Assembly: GCA_002694985.1 (NCBI GenBank)
Contig: NZNS01000009.1
Location: 284,571-348,570 of the forward strand
Source of the DNA: Parvibaculum sp.
Lineage (GTDB): Bacteria > Pseudomonadota > Alphaproteobacteria > Parvibaculales > Parvibaculaceae
Direction: 5' to 3'
DNA length: 64,000 nucleotides
Position numbers and translations under genes: made by a program
Shown here: in pieces, positions 8,944 to 18,293 of the stretch
Numbering within the stretch: position 1 is the first letter of the stretch
Layout: the number at the start of each line of letters is the position of its first letter
Notes under the pieces: model-generated
What the model was told of the DNA's origin: nothing
What the model saw: the letters and a program-made list of their open reading frames with translations, nothing else
Databases searched by the model: none

Positions 8944-10575
8944 ATGAGGCAGACTGCTGAGAACATTTCCGTGCATGACGCTGAGCAGCGCATCTTCGTG
9001 CAAATCGCGTCGCAGGTCGGGCTTGTTGTTCGTGGTCCCGACATTTTCCGCGAGTTGCAAAAGCGAGTTTTGAGGTGGGGATTCGATCCCGGCAGAAACC
9101 TGAGAAATATTCCCGCCGGCGCTTGGGATGGGGATTCATTTGAGATTGATCAGGACAATTCTGAACAGGCCGAGGCGATCAAGCTGGAAGAGCCTCGGTA
9201 TTGGGCGTTCAGACTGCGCGAGCGACTCAAAGATACGTCGCGCATCTGGACTACCGAGGTAGGTATCGCGGAGCGGAGCGCCACGGAAGCAGTTTTCGGA
9301 GTTCGTCTCATCGGCGCACAGCGGGGAAGCGCCGAGCCGATTCCTCGCTCGATACCCAATTTCGTTCGTGGCGTTGCATTTACGCAGGACGCCTATCTTG
9401 ATGGGCGCCCAACATCGGCTGATCCGTGGCTCGTGGAGTCAGAGCAGGATGTCGATGAGCTTGTAGCCTTTTTGGAAGCGCCGCATCGTCATCATCCCGT
9501 TGTCGTCTTCGCTACACCAGAGGGAAGCGCAAACGCCGACGAGACGGCAATTCCTGTCCACGCCTTCATCCGAAGGACGGTCGGATTTGTGCATGCTGTT
9601 GTCATTACATCCGAAGCGGCATTCTCTTTGACGAACCGCGTGGGGCGAGAGTTCTCGGTCTATCGCCAGGCAGTTCGAACCTACAATCCTGGCTTTAGCC
9701 CCGACGCGCATCTCCCGACCGACCATCCAGTCGCGACTGCCGCACGCATCGCTGACTGGGGAGATAGTGTCGGCTCAACCTTTGCGGATTTCCTCGTTGA
9801 GCAGGCGCTTCGGATCACTCGCCCGCGCGACGTTCTCGAACGGGAGCAACCGTCGTTTCAGCACGTCAAGCGCATCGCGGCGCAACGGGCTCGCGAAAGT
9901 GCCTCAGCCGAAGGGCAAGGCGACACCGAGCTTTTGCGGCTAGCAGACGAGGAGTTGCGCGCGGCGAAGCAAGAGGCCGAAGCCAGTCTTGAGCTGGCGC
10001 TTAACGCCGACGCCGAGCGGCAACAGGCTCTGTCGGAACTGCGGCAGATCAAGGCGAGCTATATGGCGCTCCAGGCCCGCCTTGATGCGGTGCTTGCAGA
10101 GCACCCGAAGAGCGCAGAGCCGATTTTTCCGGACAGCTTGGACGAGATCGAGACCTGGGCGCAAGCTCATCTCAGTGGCCAAGTGGAGCTGCATCCCAAG
10201 GCGATCAAGGCTGCGAGGGGTTCAGACTTCAAGGATGTCGCACTTGTCTACAACGCGCTCCTAATGATGCGGAATCTCTATGTCCCCATGCGCCGCATCG
10301 GCGGCATCGAGCACAAGAATGCTTTTGAACAAAGGCTCGGGGAGCTTGGTTTGGAAAATACTCCATGCTTTGCCCAAGAAAACAAGGCAAAGAACTTTGG
10401 AGGAGCATATTTCGTTCGCTATCAGGACTCTACGCGCGAGCTTGATTGGCATTTGAAAGGCAGCAACAGCCGCGATGAGCGGCTGGGCTTCCGCCTATAC
10501 TATTTCTGGGACGCTGAGACCGGCCGCGTTGTCGTCGGGTACTTTCCCGGACACCTCAAGAACGACATCACGTAG
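8944..10575 (+). CDS. Unrecognised 543-residue defence-operon protein
   Basis: I do not recognise this family. GGGGGA sits six bases before the ATG, and the gene lies 12 bases after the helicase and 7 before the methylase, so it is part of the operon. Visible layout: an acidic N-terminal region (1-130); a mixed alpha/beta middle (145-330) with a hydrophobic strand PVVVFATPEG followed by IPVHAFIRRTVGFVHAVVIT; a charged coiled coil (about 335-430, ELRAAKQEAEASLELALNAD); and a C-terminal domain of about 100 residues ending FRLYYFWDAETGRVVVGYFP. That tail faintly recalls RelE-type strand patterns, which is weak evidence. Base composition is lower in G+C than the helicase. No catalytic motif is evident; a sensor, scaffold or toxin role are all possible. 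Confidence 0.7.
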   Translation: MRQTAENISVHDAEQRIFVQIASQVGLVVRGPDIFRELQKRVLRWGFDPGRNLRNIPAGAWDGDSFEIDQDNSEQAEAIKLEEPRYWAFRLRERLKDTSRIWTTEVGIAERSATEAVFGVRLIGAQRGSAEPIPRSIPNFVRGVAFTQDAYLDGRPTSADPWLVESEQDVDELVAFLEAPHRHHPVVVFATPEGSANADETAIPVHAFIRRTVGFVHAVVITSEAAFSLTNRVGREFSVYRQAVRTYNPGFSPDAHLPTDHPVATAARIADWGDSVGSTFADFLVEQALRITRPRDVLEREQPSFQHVKRIAAQRARESASAEGQGDTELLRLADEELRAAKQEAEASLELALNADAERQQALSELRQIKASYMALQARLDAVLAEHPKSAEPIFPDSLDEIETWAQAHLSGQVELHPKAIKAARGSDFKDVALVYNALLMMRNLYVPMRRIGGIEHKNAFEQRLGELGLENTPCFAQENKAKNFGGAYFVRYQDSTRELDWHLKGSNSRDERLGFRLYYFWDAETGRVVVGYFPGHLKNDIT

Positions 10576-10582
10576 GGCCACA

Positions 10583-13510
10583 ATGACATACAAAAAGAAA
10601 CTCATCGAAGTCGCCATTCCACTCGAAGCGATCAACGCGGCGTCGGCGCGTGAGAAGTCGATCCGGCATGGGCATCCGTCCACACTGCATTTGTGGTGGG
10701 CTCGGCGACCGCTGGCGGCATGCCGGGCTGTACTATTCGCCCAGCTCGTCGACGACCCTTCTTCTCGCGTCGATGAACTGCTCGCCGACTCGAAACTCCG
10801 CGCTCAGGCGGAGGCGGAGCTTCCAGAGCGCCTGGCCGCCTGGGAGAAGAGCAAGGCCTCAGCGCAGGGGACGGCGGCGAGTGCGCCTGAGCCGACGCTG
10901 GAGGATGTCGCGGTCGAGATCGAGCGCAAGCGGCTCTTCGCCATCATCGAGGATCTGGTGAAATGGGAGAACTCGACCAACGAGGAGGTGCTGGAACGCG
11001 CGCGGGCCGAGATCCGGCGCAGCTGCGGCGGCGTGCTGCCCCCGGTCTATGATCCGTTCTCGGGCGGCGGGTCGATCCCGCTCGAGGCGCAGCGGCTGGG
11101 CCTGCCCGCCTACGGGTCCGACCTGAACCCGGTGGCTGTGATGATCGGCAAGGCGATGATCGAGATCCCGCCGAAGTTCAAGGACATGCCCCCCATCCAC
11201 CCTGGCATCAAGGAGCGGTCGTTCTACCGCAACGCCGAGGGGCTGGCCGAGGATGTGAAATACTACGGCGAGTGGATGCGCGAGAAGGCGTGGGAGCGCA
11301 TCGGACATCTATACCCGCAGGTGGACCTGCCGAAGGAATATGGTGGCGGCAAGGCGACGGTGATCGCGTGGATCTGGGCGCGGACGGTGCCGAGCCCGGA
11401 CCCTGCCTTCTCGGATGTGCAAGTGCCGATCGCGTCGAGCTTCCTGCTGAGTTCGAAGGCCGGGAAGGAGGCGTGGATTGAGCCTCTTGTTGATCGGCAA
11501 GCTAAAACGATCTCATATCGCATCCGACATGGTGGCACGAAGGCAGAAATCGCCGCAGCGAAGGATGGCACCAAGTTACAGCGCGCGAACTTCCGGTGCC
11601 TGATGTCCGGCTCGGCGATCACTGCCGACTATGTGAAAAGCGCTGGAAAGTCTGGGAAGCTGGGCCAAACGCTAATCGGCATAATCGCTGAGCGAAAAGG
11701 TGGCAGGGTTTATGTCGCGCCTGATGAGCTGCACGTTTCCCGAGCCTTTGCTCCGGAGATTTCGGACCGCGCAGAGGAATGCCGAGAGACTTTCCTCTAC
11801 GGCGAAACGCCGGAACGTCTTACGGGTGGAACCTGCTACGGATACGGGCTCGACCAGTGGGGCAAACTGTTCACAGATCGCCAGATCTTTGGCCTGAGTG
11901 CCTTCAGTGATCTGGTTCATGAAGCACGCGATAAGGTCGAAGCAGATGCAGTTGCTGCGGGACTGCAGTCGGACGACCTGCCTCTGCGGGACGGCGGTCT
12001 TGGTGCAAAGGCTTATGCGGAGGCTGTGAGCGTATACTTGGCCTTCGCCATAGACCGAATGGCCGATGCAGGTAGTACGATAGCAACTTGGGCGCATAGC
12101 GGGTTCATTCGCTTCACCTTCGCACGCCAAGCTATTCCGATGACTTGGGATTTTGCGGAATGTAACTTCCTGAGCGATAGCACCGGAAATTTTGGCGGGG
12201 CAATCGAATGGATATATAAGGCGATATCCGAATTCCAGCCTCGCAACATAGGCTCTTTGCGCCAACAAGATGCTCAGCAGGTGGTGTTGCCGGAAAACGC
12301 TGTGATCTCCTCGGATCCGCCCTATTACGATAATATTGCCTATGCAGACCTATCCGACTTTTTCTATGTTTGGCTGAGGCGCGCGACTAAGCCGGTGTTC
12401 CCAGATTTGACTTCGGTTCTTGCAGTGCCCAAGTCGGAAGAACTCGTTGCCGTCGCTTATCGACATGGTAGCAAGGCAGAGGCAGAAGACTTCTTTCTTA
12501 AAGGAATGACCGAAGCCATCACGAGTCTCGCAAAACAGTCTTCGCCTGACCTGCCGGCTACAATTTATTATGCATTCAAGCAAAGTGAAGTGGAGCAAGA
12601 AGGACTCACCTCGACAGGCTGGTCCACCTTTCTGCAGGCAGTGATTAATGCAGGATATTCGATTGTTGGCACTTGGCCGGTTCGAACAGAGCGTGCGGCA
12701 AGAACTGTCGCTTCTGGGACCAACGCCCTCGCCAACTCGGTTGTCCTTGTCTGCCGCAAAAAGAAAGCGACCGCCGACACTATCACCCGCGCCGAGTTCA
12801 TCCGCGCCCTGAAACGCGAACTGCCCCCGGCCATCGCCGAGCTTCAGGCGGCAAACATTGCCCCGGCCGATATGCCGCAATCGGCCATCGGCCCGGGCAT
12901 GGGCGTTTTCTCGCGCTACAAGGCCGTGCTGGAATCCGACGACAGCCCAATGAGCGTGAAGACCGCGCTCCAACTCATCAATCGGGAACTCGACGAATAT
13001 CTCGGCGGCATCCAGGGCGAGTTCGACGCCGACACCCGTTTTGCCATCACCTGGTTCGAGCAGCACGGCGTTGGCAAAGGCGATTACGGCGTGGCCGACA
13101 ACCTCGCCCGCGCGCGCGGCATCTCGGTCGAGAGCGTCAAGCACGCCGGAATTGTCGAAAGCGCCGCCGGCAAGGTTCGCATCCTCGCCCGCGATGAACT
13201 CGAGGACGATTGGGAGCCGGAGGAAGACCGCCATCTCACGGTGTGGGAGTGCCTCCAGCACCTCGTCCGACAGCATGAGAAGGACGGGATATCGCACGAC
13301 ACCGCCGTCCTGTTGAAGAAGATCAACACTAGGGCCGAGGCGGTGAAGGACCTCGCCTACTGCCTCTACGACATCAGCGCCAACAAGCGGAAGGATGCGA
13401 AGGAGGCCACTGCCTACAACGCATTGATCGCCGACTGGGCGGAACTGACGCGGCAGGCCGCGTCAATCCACGACACGAGTGGCGATCGCCAGATCCGGCT
13501 GGACATCTAA
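10583..13510 (+). CDS. DUF1156 DNA adenine methylase-like protein
   Basis: 975 residues from ATG 10583; upstream in-frame codons overlap the preceding gene. The N-terminus (KKKLIEVAIPLEAINAASA, then HPSTLHLWWARRPLAACRA) is the DUF1156 signature. SAM-binding motif DPFSGGGSIPLEAQRLG is near residue 157 and the catalytic DPPY motif (SSDPPYYDNIAYADLSDFFY) near 577. Order motif I before DPPY fits an N6-adenine or N4-cytosine methylase; DPPY suggests adenine. Between about 11.48 and 12.70 kb the gene becomes visibly richer in A+T than its flanks. Inference: modifies host DNA so the operon's helicase and ATPase spare self; target specificity probably resides in the central part. Confidence 0.87.
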   Translation: MTYKKKLIEVAIPLEAINAASAREKSIRHGHPSTLHLWWARRPLAACRAVLFAQLVDDPSSRVDELLADSKLRAQAEAELPERLAAWEKSKASAQGTAASAPEPTLEDVAVEIERKRLFAIIEDLVKWENSTNEEVLERARAEIRRSCGGVLPPVYDPFSGGGSIPLEAQRLGLPAYGSDLNPVAVMIGKAMIEIPPKFKDMPPIHPGIKERSFYRNAEGLAEDVKYYGEWMREKAWERIGHLYPQVDLPKEYGGGKATVIAWIWARTVPSPDPAFSDVQVPIASSFLLSSKAGKEAWIEPLVDRQAKTISYRIRHGGTKAEIAAAKDGTKLQRANFRCLMSGSAITADYVKSAGKSGKLGQTLIGIIAERKGGRVYVAPDELHVSRAFAPEISDRAEECRETFLYGETPERLTGGTCYGYGLDQWGKLFTDRQIFGLSAFSDLVHEARDKVEADAVAAGLQSDDLPLRDGGLGAKAYAEAVSVYLAFAIDRMADAGSTIATWAHSGFIRFTFARQAIPMTWDFAECNFLSDSTGNFGGAIEWIYKAISEFQPRNIGSLRQQDAQQVVLPENAVISSDPPYYDNIAYADLSDFFYVWLRRATKPVFPDLTSVLAVPKSEELVAVAYRHGSKAEAEDFFLKGMTEAITSLAKQSSPDLPATIYYAFKQSEVEQEGLTSTGWSTFLQAVINAGYSIVGTWPVRTERAARTVASGTNALANSVVLVCRKKKATADTITRAEFIRALKRELPPAIAELQAANIAPADMPQSAIGPGMGVFSRYKAVLESDDSPMSVKTALQLINRELDEYLGGIQGEFDADTRFAITWFEQHGVGKGDYGVADNLARARGISVESVKHAGIVESAAGKVRILARDELEDDWEPEEDRHLTVWECLQHLVRQHEKDGISHDTAVLLKKINTRAEAVKDLAYCLYDISANKRKDAKEATAYNALIADWAELTRQAASIHDTSGDRQIRLDI

Positions 13511-13522
13511 GGGGGAACGGAC

Positions 13523-16500
13523 GTGGCCAAGAGTACACGCCAATACGTATTCGAGGGAATGGAACTGCTGCCATCGGCGCTCATTCCCTTCGTCGAAAAG
13601 CGGCTGGAAAGCTCGATCACGGGTCACTGGCAAGTGGAAGTGGTTCAGCGTGTCCAGGGCCTGAGGCCAAACTCCGCCGGTGAAGTCGGCTGGGATCAAC
13701 AGGGATTGCTGAAGGCGATGATGGCCTTCTGGAAGGACGCATTCGCGACCGTGCTCGGCCACCCTGAACGGTCATATGTGTCCGAGCTGCTCGAAGTCCG
13801 CAACAAGCTCTCGCACAATGAGAGTTTCACTTACGACGACGCCGAGCGTGCGCTCGATTCCATGCGCCGGCTAATGGAGGCAATCAGCGCCGGCGAAGTC
13901 GCCGAGCAGCTTTCCAAGATGCGGGATACCATCCTGCGCACAAAATTCACCGAGCTTCAGCGCAACGAGGAGCGCCGGAAGACCCAGCGCCTTGAAATCT
14001 CGGTGGAGACGGTGGCCGGTCTGCTGCCATGGCGCGAGATCGTTGAGCCCCATCCCGACGTGGCCACCGGAGAGTTTCAGCAGGCAGAGTTTGCGGCCGA
14101 CCTCGCCAAGGTCCACGCTGGCAGCGCCCCGGCCGAATATCGCGATCCCAAGCAGTTTTTCAGCCGGACCTATCTGACGGAAGGTCTGAGCACGCTCCTG
14201 GTTGGCGCGGCCAAGCGGCTATCGGGCAGCGGCGGAGATCCCGTTGTCGAGCTGCAAACCAACTTCGGCGGCGGCAAGACGCACTCTATGCTGGCCCTCT
14301 ACCACATGGCGGGCGGCACCCCGGTTCAGGACCTGTCGGGACTTGACCGGTTGCTGGATCAGAACGGGTTGAGCGTTCCCGCAGGGATCAACCGCGCGGT
14401 GCTGGTTGGTACGTCCCGGGGGCCGCAGGACGTGCTCAACGCCGAAGGCGGCCGCAAGATCCGCACGACCTGGGGCGAGCTGGCGTGGCAGCTTGGGGGC
14501 GCAGAAGCCTTCAACATGGTTGCGGAGAATGATGCCAGCGGTATTGCGCCCGGTTCAAACTTGCTCGAGGCGATCTTCAAAAAATACGCGCCGTGCCTTA
14601 TCCTGATCGACGAATGGGTTGCCTATCTTCGGCAAATCTACAGGGTCGAAGGGCTGCCCTCCGGTTCGTTCGACGCGAACCTCTCTTTCGTCCAGTCGCT
14701 TACAGAGGCCGTCAAGGCCAGTCCCCAGACTCTGCTGGTCGCATCCTTGCCGGCTTCACAAATCGAGGTCGGCGGCGAAGGTGGGCAGGAGGCCCTGGCG
14801 CGCCTCAAGCAGACCTTCAGCCGCGTAGAATCCTCGTGGCGACCCGCGAGCCAGGAAGAGAGCTACGAGATCGTCCGGCGGCGGCTGTTCAAGGAAATTC
14901 CGGGCGACAAGTTCCACCATCGCGACAACACGCTCAAGCAATTCGCCAAGCTCTATCGCGAAAATGCCAACGACTTCCCGCAAGGCTGCGCAGACGAGGA
15001 CTACCGGCGCAAGCTGGAGAAGGCCTATCCGATCCATCCCGAACTGTTTGATCAGCTCTACACGAGCTGGGGCTCGCTCGAAAAATTCCAGCGCACGCGC
15101 GGCGTTCTGCGCCTGATGGCGCAGGCCATCCACGAGCTGTGGATGAGCGGCGATCCGTCGGTGATGATCATGCCCGGCAGCGTGGCGGTGAGTTCGCCCC
15201 GCGTGGAACCTGAACTGCTCCATTATTTGGATGTGAGTTGGCAATCGATCATCGCCGGCGATGTCGATGGCACGGCATCTACACCCTACAAGATCGATCA
15301 GTCGGCCCCGAACCTGAACCGCTACTCGGCCACACGGCGAGTTGCCCGCGCGATCTTTATGGGAACGGCGCCAACGCACCAGCAGCAGAACACCGGACTG
15401 GACGACAAGCAGATCAATCTCGGCGTCGTGCAGCCCGGAGAGCGCCCGGCGATCTTCGGCGATGCGCTCCGGCGGCTCACCAACCAGGCCAAGTTCATGC
15501 ACGCCGATCTTGGCCGGTACTGGTACTCGATGTCGGCGAGCCTCAACCGCATCGCGGCAGACAAAGCAGCCCAGGTAGAGGCTGCTCTTGTCGACGTCAC
15601 GATCGACACCGAGCTCGGACGATTTGTGAATGGCCTTGCAGATCGCGGGCATTTCGATGCCGTGCAGGTAGCTCCTGCCGCCTCGGCCGAAGTGCCTGAC
15701 GAAGCTGGCGGAGTGCGAGCCGTTGTGCTCGGCGTCGCGCACCCGCACAATGGCCGTGACGGCTCTGACGCCCTGATCGAGGCGAAGGACATCCTGATGC
15801 AGCGCGGCAGCACGCCGCGCGTCTATCGCAACATGCTGGTGTTCATCGCCGCGGATGCTCGCCAGCTCGACAACCTGAAGGATGCCGTGCGCGCCTCCCT
15901 GGCTTGGGGCGAGATTGTTCGTGACACCGAGCGGCTCAACCTCACCCAGAGCGATAGCGCGCTCGCAAAGGCCAAGCTGGCCGAATCCAACGAGACGATG
16001 AAAACCCGCCTCAAGGAGGCGTGGTGCTACCTGCACTATCCAGTCCAGGAAAGTGCCCAAGCTGATGTAGAGTGGGCTTCCGGCAAGATTCCAGCGCAGG
16101 ACGGTCTGCTGGCGCGGGCGAGCAAGAAGCTAGTGGCCGAGGAGGGTCTGCTGACCGAGTTGGGACCGGCGCGGCTTGATCGTGATCTTCAGAAATACAT
16201 CTGGAATGGCAAGCCGCATCTCTCTCTGAAAGACCTGCGGGAGTACCTCAACCGCTACATCTACCTCCCGCGCGTGAAGAATCAGGACGTCCTGGTCAAA
16301 GCCGTGCAAGCGGCCGTTAGCGCCATGATTCCTGGCCCCTTCGCATATGCTGAACGATGGGATGAGAAGTCGGACACCTATCTGGGTCTGGCAATTGAGC
16401 GCGCTGGCAACGCCGTTGTTGTCATCGATAGCGACAGCGTCATCGTGAAGCCGGACGTGGCGGAGGCGCATCGTCCGACACCCGTTCAGCCGGGGTCGGC

Positions 16501-16819
16501 GGGCACTCCCGCGGAGCCGGGGGACGGAACGCCGGCTACCGGCGAGCAGCCCACTGGCGGCACATCCGAGCCGACTCCCGCCGAACGGAAGCCGACCCGA
16601 TTTACCGGTATGGTGATGATTTCCGCCGAGAGACCGGCGAGAGACATGCATCAGATCGTCGAGGCCATTGTCGAGCAGCTCACGACACTGCCCGGAAGCG
16701 ATGTGAAGCTCAGGCTCGAAATCGAGGCCGAAGTTCCCTCCGGTCTCGACCGCGCCAAAGTGCGAACGCTCGTCGAAAACGCCAACACTCTCGGATTTGT
16801 CGAAAAGTCGGTCGAATAG
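13523..16819 (+). CDS. Swt1-type HEPN plus DUF499 AAA-like ATPase
   Basis: 1098 residues from GTG 13523, with GGGGGAA seven bases upstream. Residues 1-115 are a Swt1-family HEPN domain carrying RNKLSHNE near residue 93, which matches the R-x4-H motif of HEPN ribonucleases. DUF499 follows: Walker A NFGGGKTHSMLAL near 246 and Walker B PCLILIDEWVAYL near 357. A low-complexity Pro/Gly/Thr linker (about 985-1025) precedes a small C-terminal alpha/beta domain (TRFTGMVMISAERPARDMHQ). Last gene of the operon; no clear terminator follows before the convergent LysR gene 37 bases on. Inference: ATP-driven effector or assembly ATPase, possibly with RNA cleavage by the HEPN part. Whether HEPN is active is unknown. 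Confidence 0.86.
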   Translation: MAKSTRQYVFEGMELLPSALIPFVEKRLESSITGHWQVEVVQRVQGLRPNSAGEVGWDQQGLLKAMMAFWKDAFATVLGHPERSYVSELLEVRNKLSHNESFTYDDAERALDSMRRLMEAISAGEVAEQLSKMRDTILRTKFTELQRNEERRKTQRLEISVETVAGLLPWREIVEPHPDVATGEFQQAEFAADLAKVHAGSAPAEYRDPKQFFSRTYLTEGLSTLLVGAAKRLSGSGGDPVVELQTNFGGGKTHSMLALYHMAGGTPVQDLSGLDRLLDQNGLSVPAGINRAVLVGTSRGPQDVLNAEGGRKIRTTWGELAWQLGGAEAFNMVAENDASGIAPGSNLLEAIFKKYAPCLILIDEWVAYLRQIYRVEGLPSGSFDANLSFVQSLTEAVKASPQTLLVASLPASQIEVGGEGGQEALARLKQTFSRVESSWRPASQEESYEIVRRRLFKEIPGDKFHHRDNTLKQFAKLYRENANDFPQGCADEDYRRKLEKAYPIHPELFDQLYTSWGSLEKFQRTRGVLRLMAQAIHELWMSGDPSVMIMPGSVAVSSPRVEPELLHYLDVSWQSIIAGDVDGTASTPYKIDQSAPNLNRYSATRRVARAIFMGTAPTHQQQNTGLDDKQINLGVVQPGERPAIFGDALRRLTNQAKFMHADLGRYWYSMSASLNRIAADKAAQVEAALVDVTIDTELGRFVNGLADRGHFDAVQVAPAASAEVPDEAGGVRAVVLGVAHPHNGRDGSDALIEAKDILMQRGSTPRVYRNMLVFIAADARQLDNLKDAVRASLAWGEIVRDTERLNLTQSDSALAKAKLAESNETMKTRLKEAWCYLHYPVQESAQADVEWASGKIPAQDGLLARASKKLVAEEGLLTELGPARLDRDLQKYIWNGKPHLSLKDLREYLNRYIYLPRVKNQDVLVKAVQAAVSAMIPGPFAYAERWDEKSDTYLGLAIERAGNAVVVIDSDSVIVKPDVAEAHRPTPVQPGSAGTPAEPGDGTPATGEQPTGGTSEPTPAERKPTRFTGMVMISAERPARDMHQIVEAIVEQLTTLPGSDVKLRLEIEAEVPSGLDRAKVRTLVENANTLGFVEKSVE

Positions 16820-16856
16820 CCAGGCGGGCCGCGGCGTGGTCTGTCCGTCACCGATG

Positions 16857-17849
16857 TCAGGCCGACTGGTGAGATGCCCTTGCCGTGTGGCCCAGGGTGC
16901 GCGCCAAACTCAGCAGCCGCCGGCATGCGGGGTTATCGTTTCGGGCGGACCAGACCATGCTGAACGGCAATACCTCACCAGCGAGTTGCCGATAAGCGAT
17001 GCCAGGAAACTGCGCGACGGTCGTAGCCTCGCTCGTCAGCGTGAGGCCGCGACCTACGGCAACCAGGGAAAGGATGTTGTCGCGTCCGACCTGTTGGGGG
17101 TGAATCTCAGGATGGCTGCCGAGGTCTGCAAGGTGTGCAACCAGGTAGTCGTGGATTTCCTGGCCCGGGGCAACATCGCTCACGATGAACCGCTCCGACA
17201 CCAGGTCCGGCCATCCGAGTTCGACCTTGTTTGCCAGGGGATGATCGTCGGGCAACACGACGAAGACCCTCTCGTACCACAGATGCTCGGTCTCACAGCC
17301 GTCCCAGGTCTTCGTGCCCGTTATAAAGGCCACGTCGAGATTCAATGTCCGGACGGCAGCGACGTGCTCCGCCGGGTTTCCCTCGATGGGATCGACCCGG
17401 ACATTCGGATGGAGTTTACCGAACCGTCGCAGCAGGTCGAACAGGAAGCCGGACGCAAGCGACGAGAAGACGCCGACCCGGACGTGTCCCTCCTCGGACC
17501 GGCCAACCGCAGCGACTTCACTGGCGCCTGCGTCGATATGCCGGAGCGCCGTCCTCGCTGGCTTCAGAAACCGCTGGCCGGCAAGCGTCAAGCGAACTCC
17601 ACCAGCATGACGCTGAAACAGGGACGCGCCGAGTTCATCTTCCATGTCGCGAATGCGGCGGCTGATGGCCGACTCTTCGATATCGAGTGCTCGGCCCGCC
17701 TTTCGGAAGCTGCCGTGCTCTGCCGCCGCCACGAAATAACGGAGGTGTTGGAGCTTAATGCGGCTGCGCGGCAGGTCGGGTATCAGGATTTCATCTGGAG
17801 CATTGTCGCTCGGACGGGGAACGATATTTTCCGCCCCATCCACGATCAC
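16857..17849 (-). CDS. LysR-family transcriptional regulator
   Basis: 330 residues. The N-terminal winged helix-turn-helix is at about 32-90 (LQHLRYFVAAAEHGSFRKAG, then ALDIEESAISRRIRDMEDEL, then LFQRHAGGVRLTLAGQRFL). The rest has the periplasmic-binding-like effector domain (HVRVGVFSSLASGFLFDLL, DVAFITGTKTW, RFIVSDVAPGQEIHDYLVAH). The first 30 residues before the HTH are longer than usual, so a later start is possible. Converges on the DUF499 gene. The 210 bases upstream (17850-18059) are noticeably poorer in G+C and end at the TIR remnant, so the gene it once controlled may have been lost by recombination. Ligand and target are unknown. Confidence 0.88.
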   Translation of the reverse strand: MIVDGAENIVPRPSDNAPDEILIPDLPRSRIKLQHLRYFVAAAEHGSFRKAGRALDIEESAISRRIRDMEDELGASLFQRHAGGVRLTLAGQRFLKPARTALRHIDAGASEVAAVGRSEEGHVRVGVFSSLASGFLFDLLRRFGKLHPNVRVDPIEGNPAEHVAAVRTLNLDVAFITGTKTWDGCETEHLWYERVFVVLPDDHPLANKVELGWPDLVSERFIVSDVAPGQEIHDYLVAHLADLGSHPEIHPQQVGRDNILSLVAVGRGLTLTSEATTVAQFPGIAYRQLAGEVLPFSMVWSARNDNPACRRLLSLARTLGHTARASHQSA

Positions 17850-18059
17850 AGGTTCCCATCTGCCCGAGGGTTGCGGCCAATGCCATCCATCGGCCAGGAT
17901 GGTCGCGCCCTACCCTCGAAGCCGCTTGATGCTCCTGCCGCGCGGATTTCCCTGCGTCGTGTCGTCATATTTCGCCCACGCAAGAAACTTAACAATATTC
18001 AGTTAGCGGTATCGTGCAGATTGACATTGCCAACGTCAACGGAAAATGAATGTCATTAA

Positions 18060-18290
18060 CAGGCATTCTTCGGCAAGGGGTGGCCGGAGTACGAGCTGGA
18101 CGGGCTGGTGACCCGCGCCGTCTCGGGCGAGCAAATCTTGCTGCCGATCTGGCACAACGTCTCGAAGCGCGAAGTGATCGGGTATTCGGCTTCACTCGCC
18201 GACCGATTGGCAAGAAGCACCGCTACCCACACTGTTGAGGAGATCGCTGCGGAGATCGCGGAAGTGGTGCGTCTGCCTAAAGCAGCATGA
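18060..18290 (+). pseudogene. 5'-truncated TIR-domain gene remnant
   Basis: An open frame without a proper start (preceded by TAA at 18057) encodes AFFGKGWPEYELDGLVTRAV, then LPIWHNVSKREVIGYSASLA, ending IAAEIAEVVRLPKAA and a stop. The phrase FFGKGWPEYELDGL followed by ILPIWHNV is the C-terminal half of a bacterial TIR domain. The N-terminal half of the domain and any partner domain are missing, and nothing upstream continues it. The break at about 18060 coincides with the end of the A+T-richer LysR upstream region, so it is probably a recombination scar. Remnant of an NADase-type defence or effector gene; not expected to be functional. Confidence 0.7.
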
Positions 18291-18293
18291 CGT

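Noticed and set aside
5428..16819. Calling the operon DISARM
   Set aside because: The helicase resembles DrmD and there is a methylase, but drmA, drmB and drmC are absent and DUF499/DUF1156 point to a different composition.
18021..18049. TTGACA as a promoter for the TIR remnant
   Set aside because: No acceptable -10 at 16-18 bases, and the remnant lacks a start.
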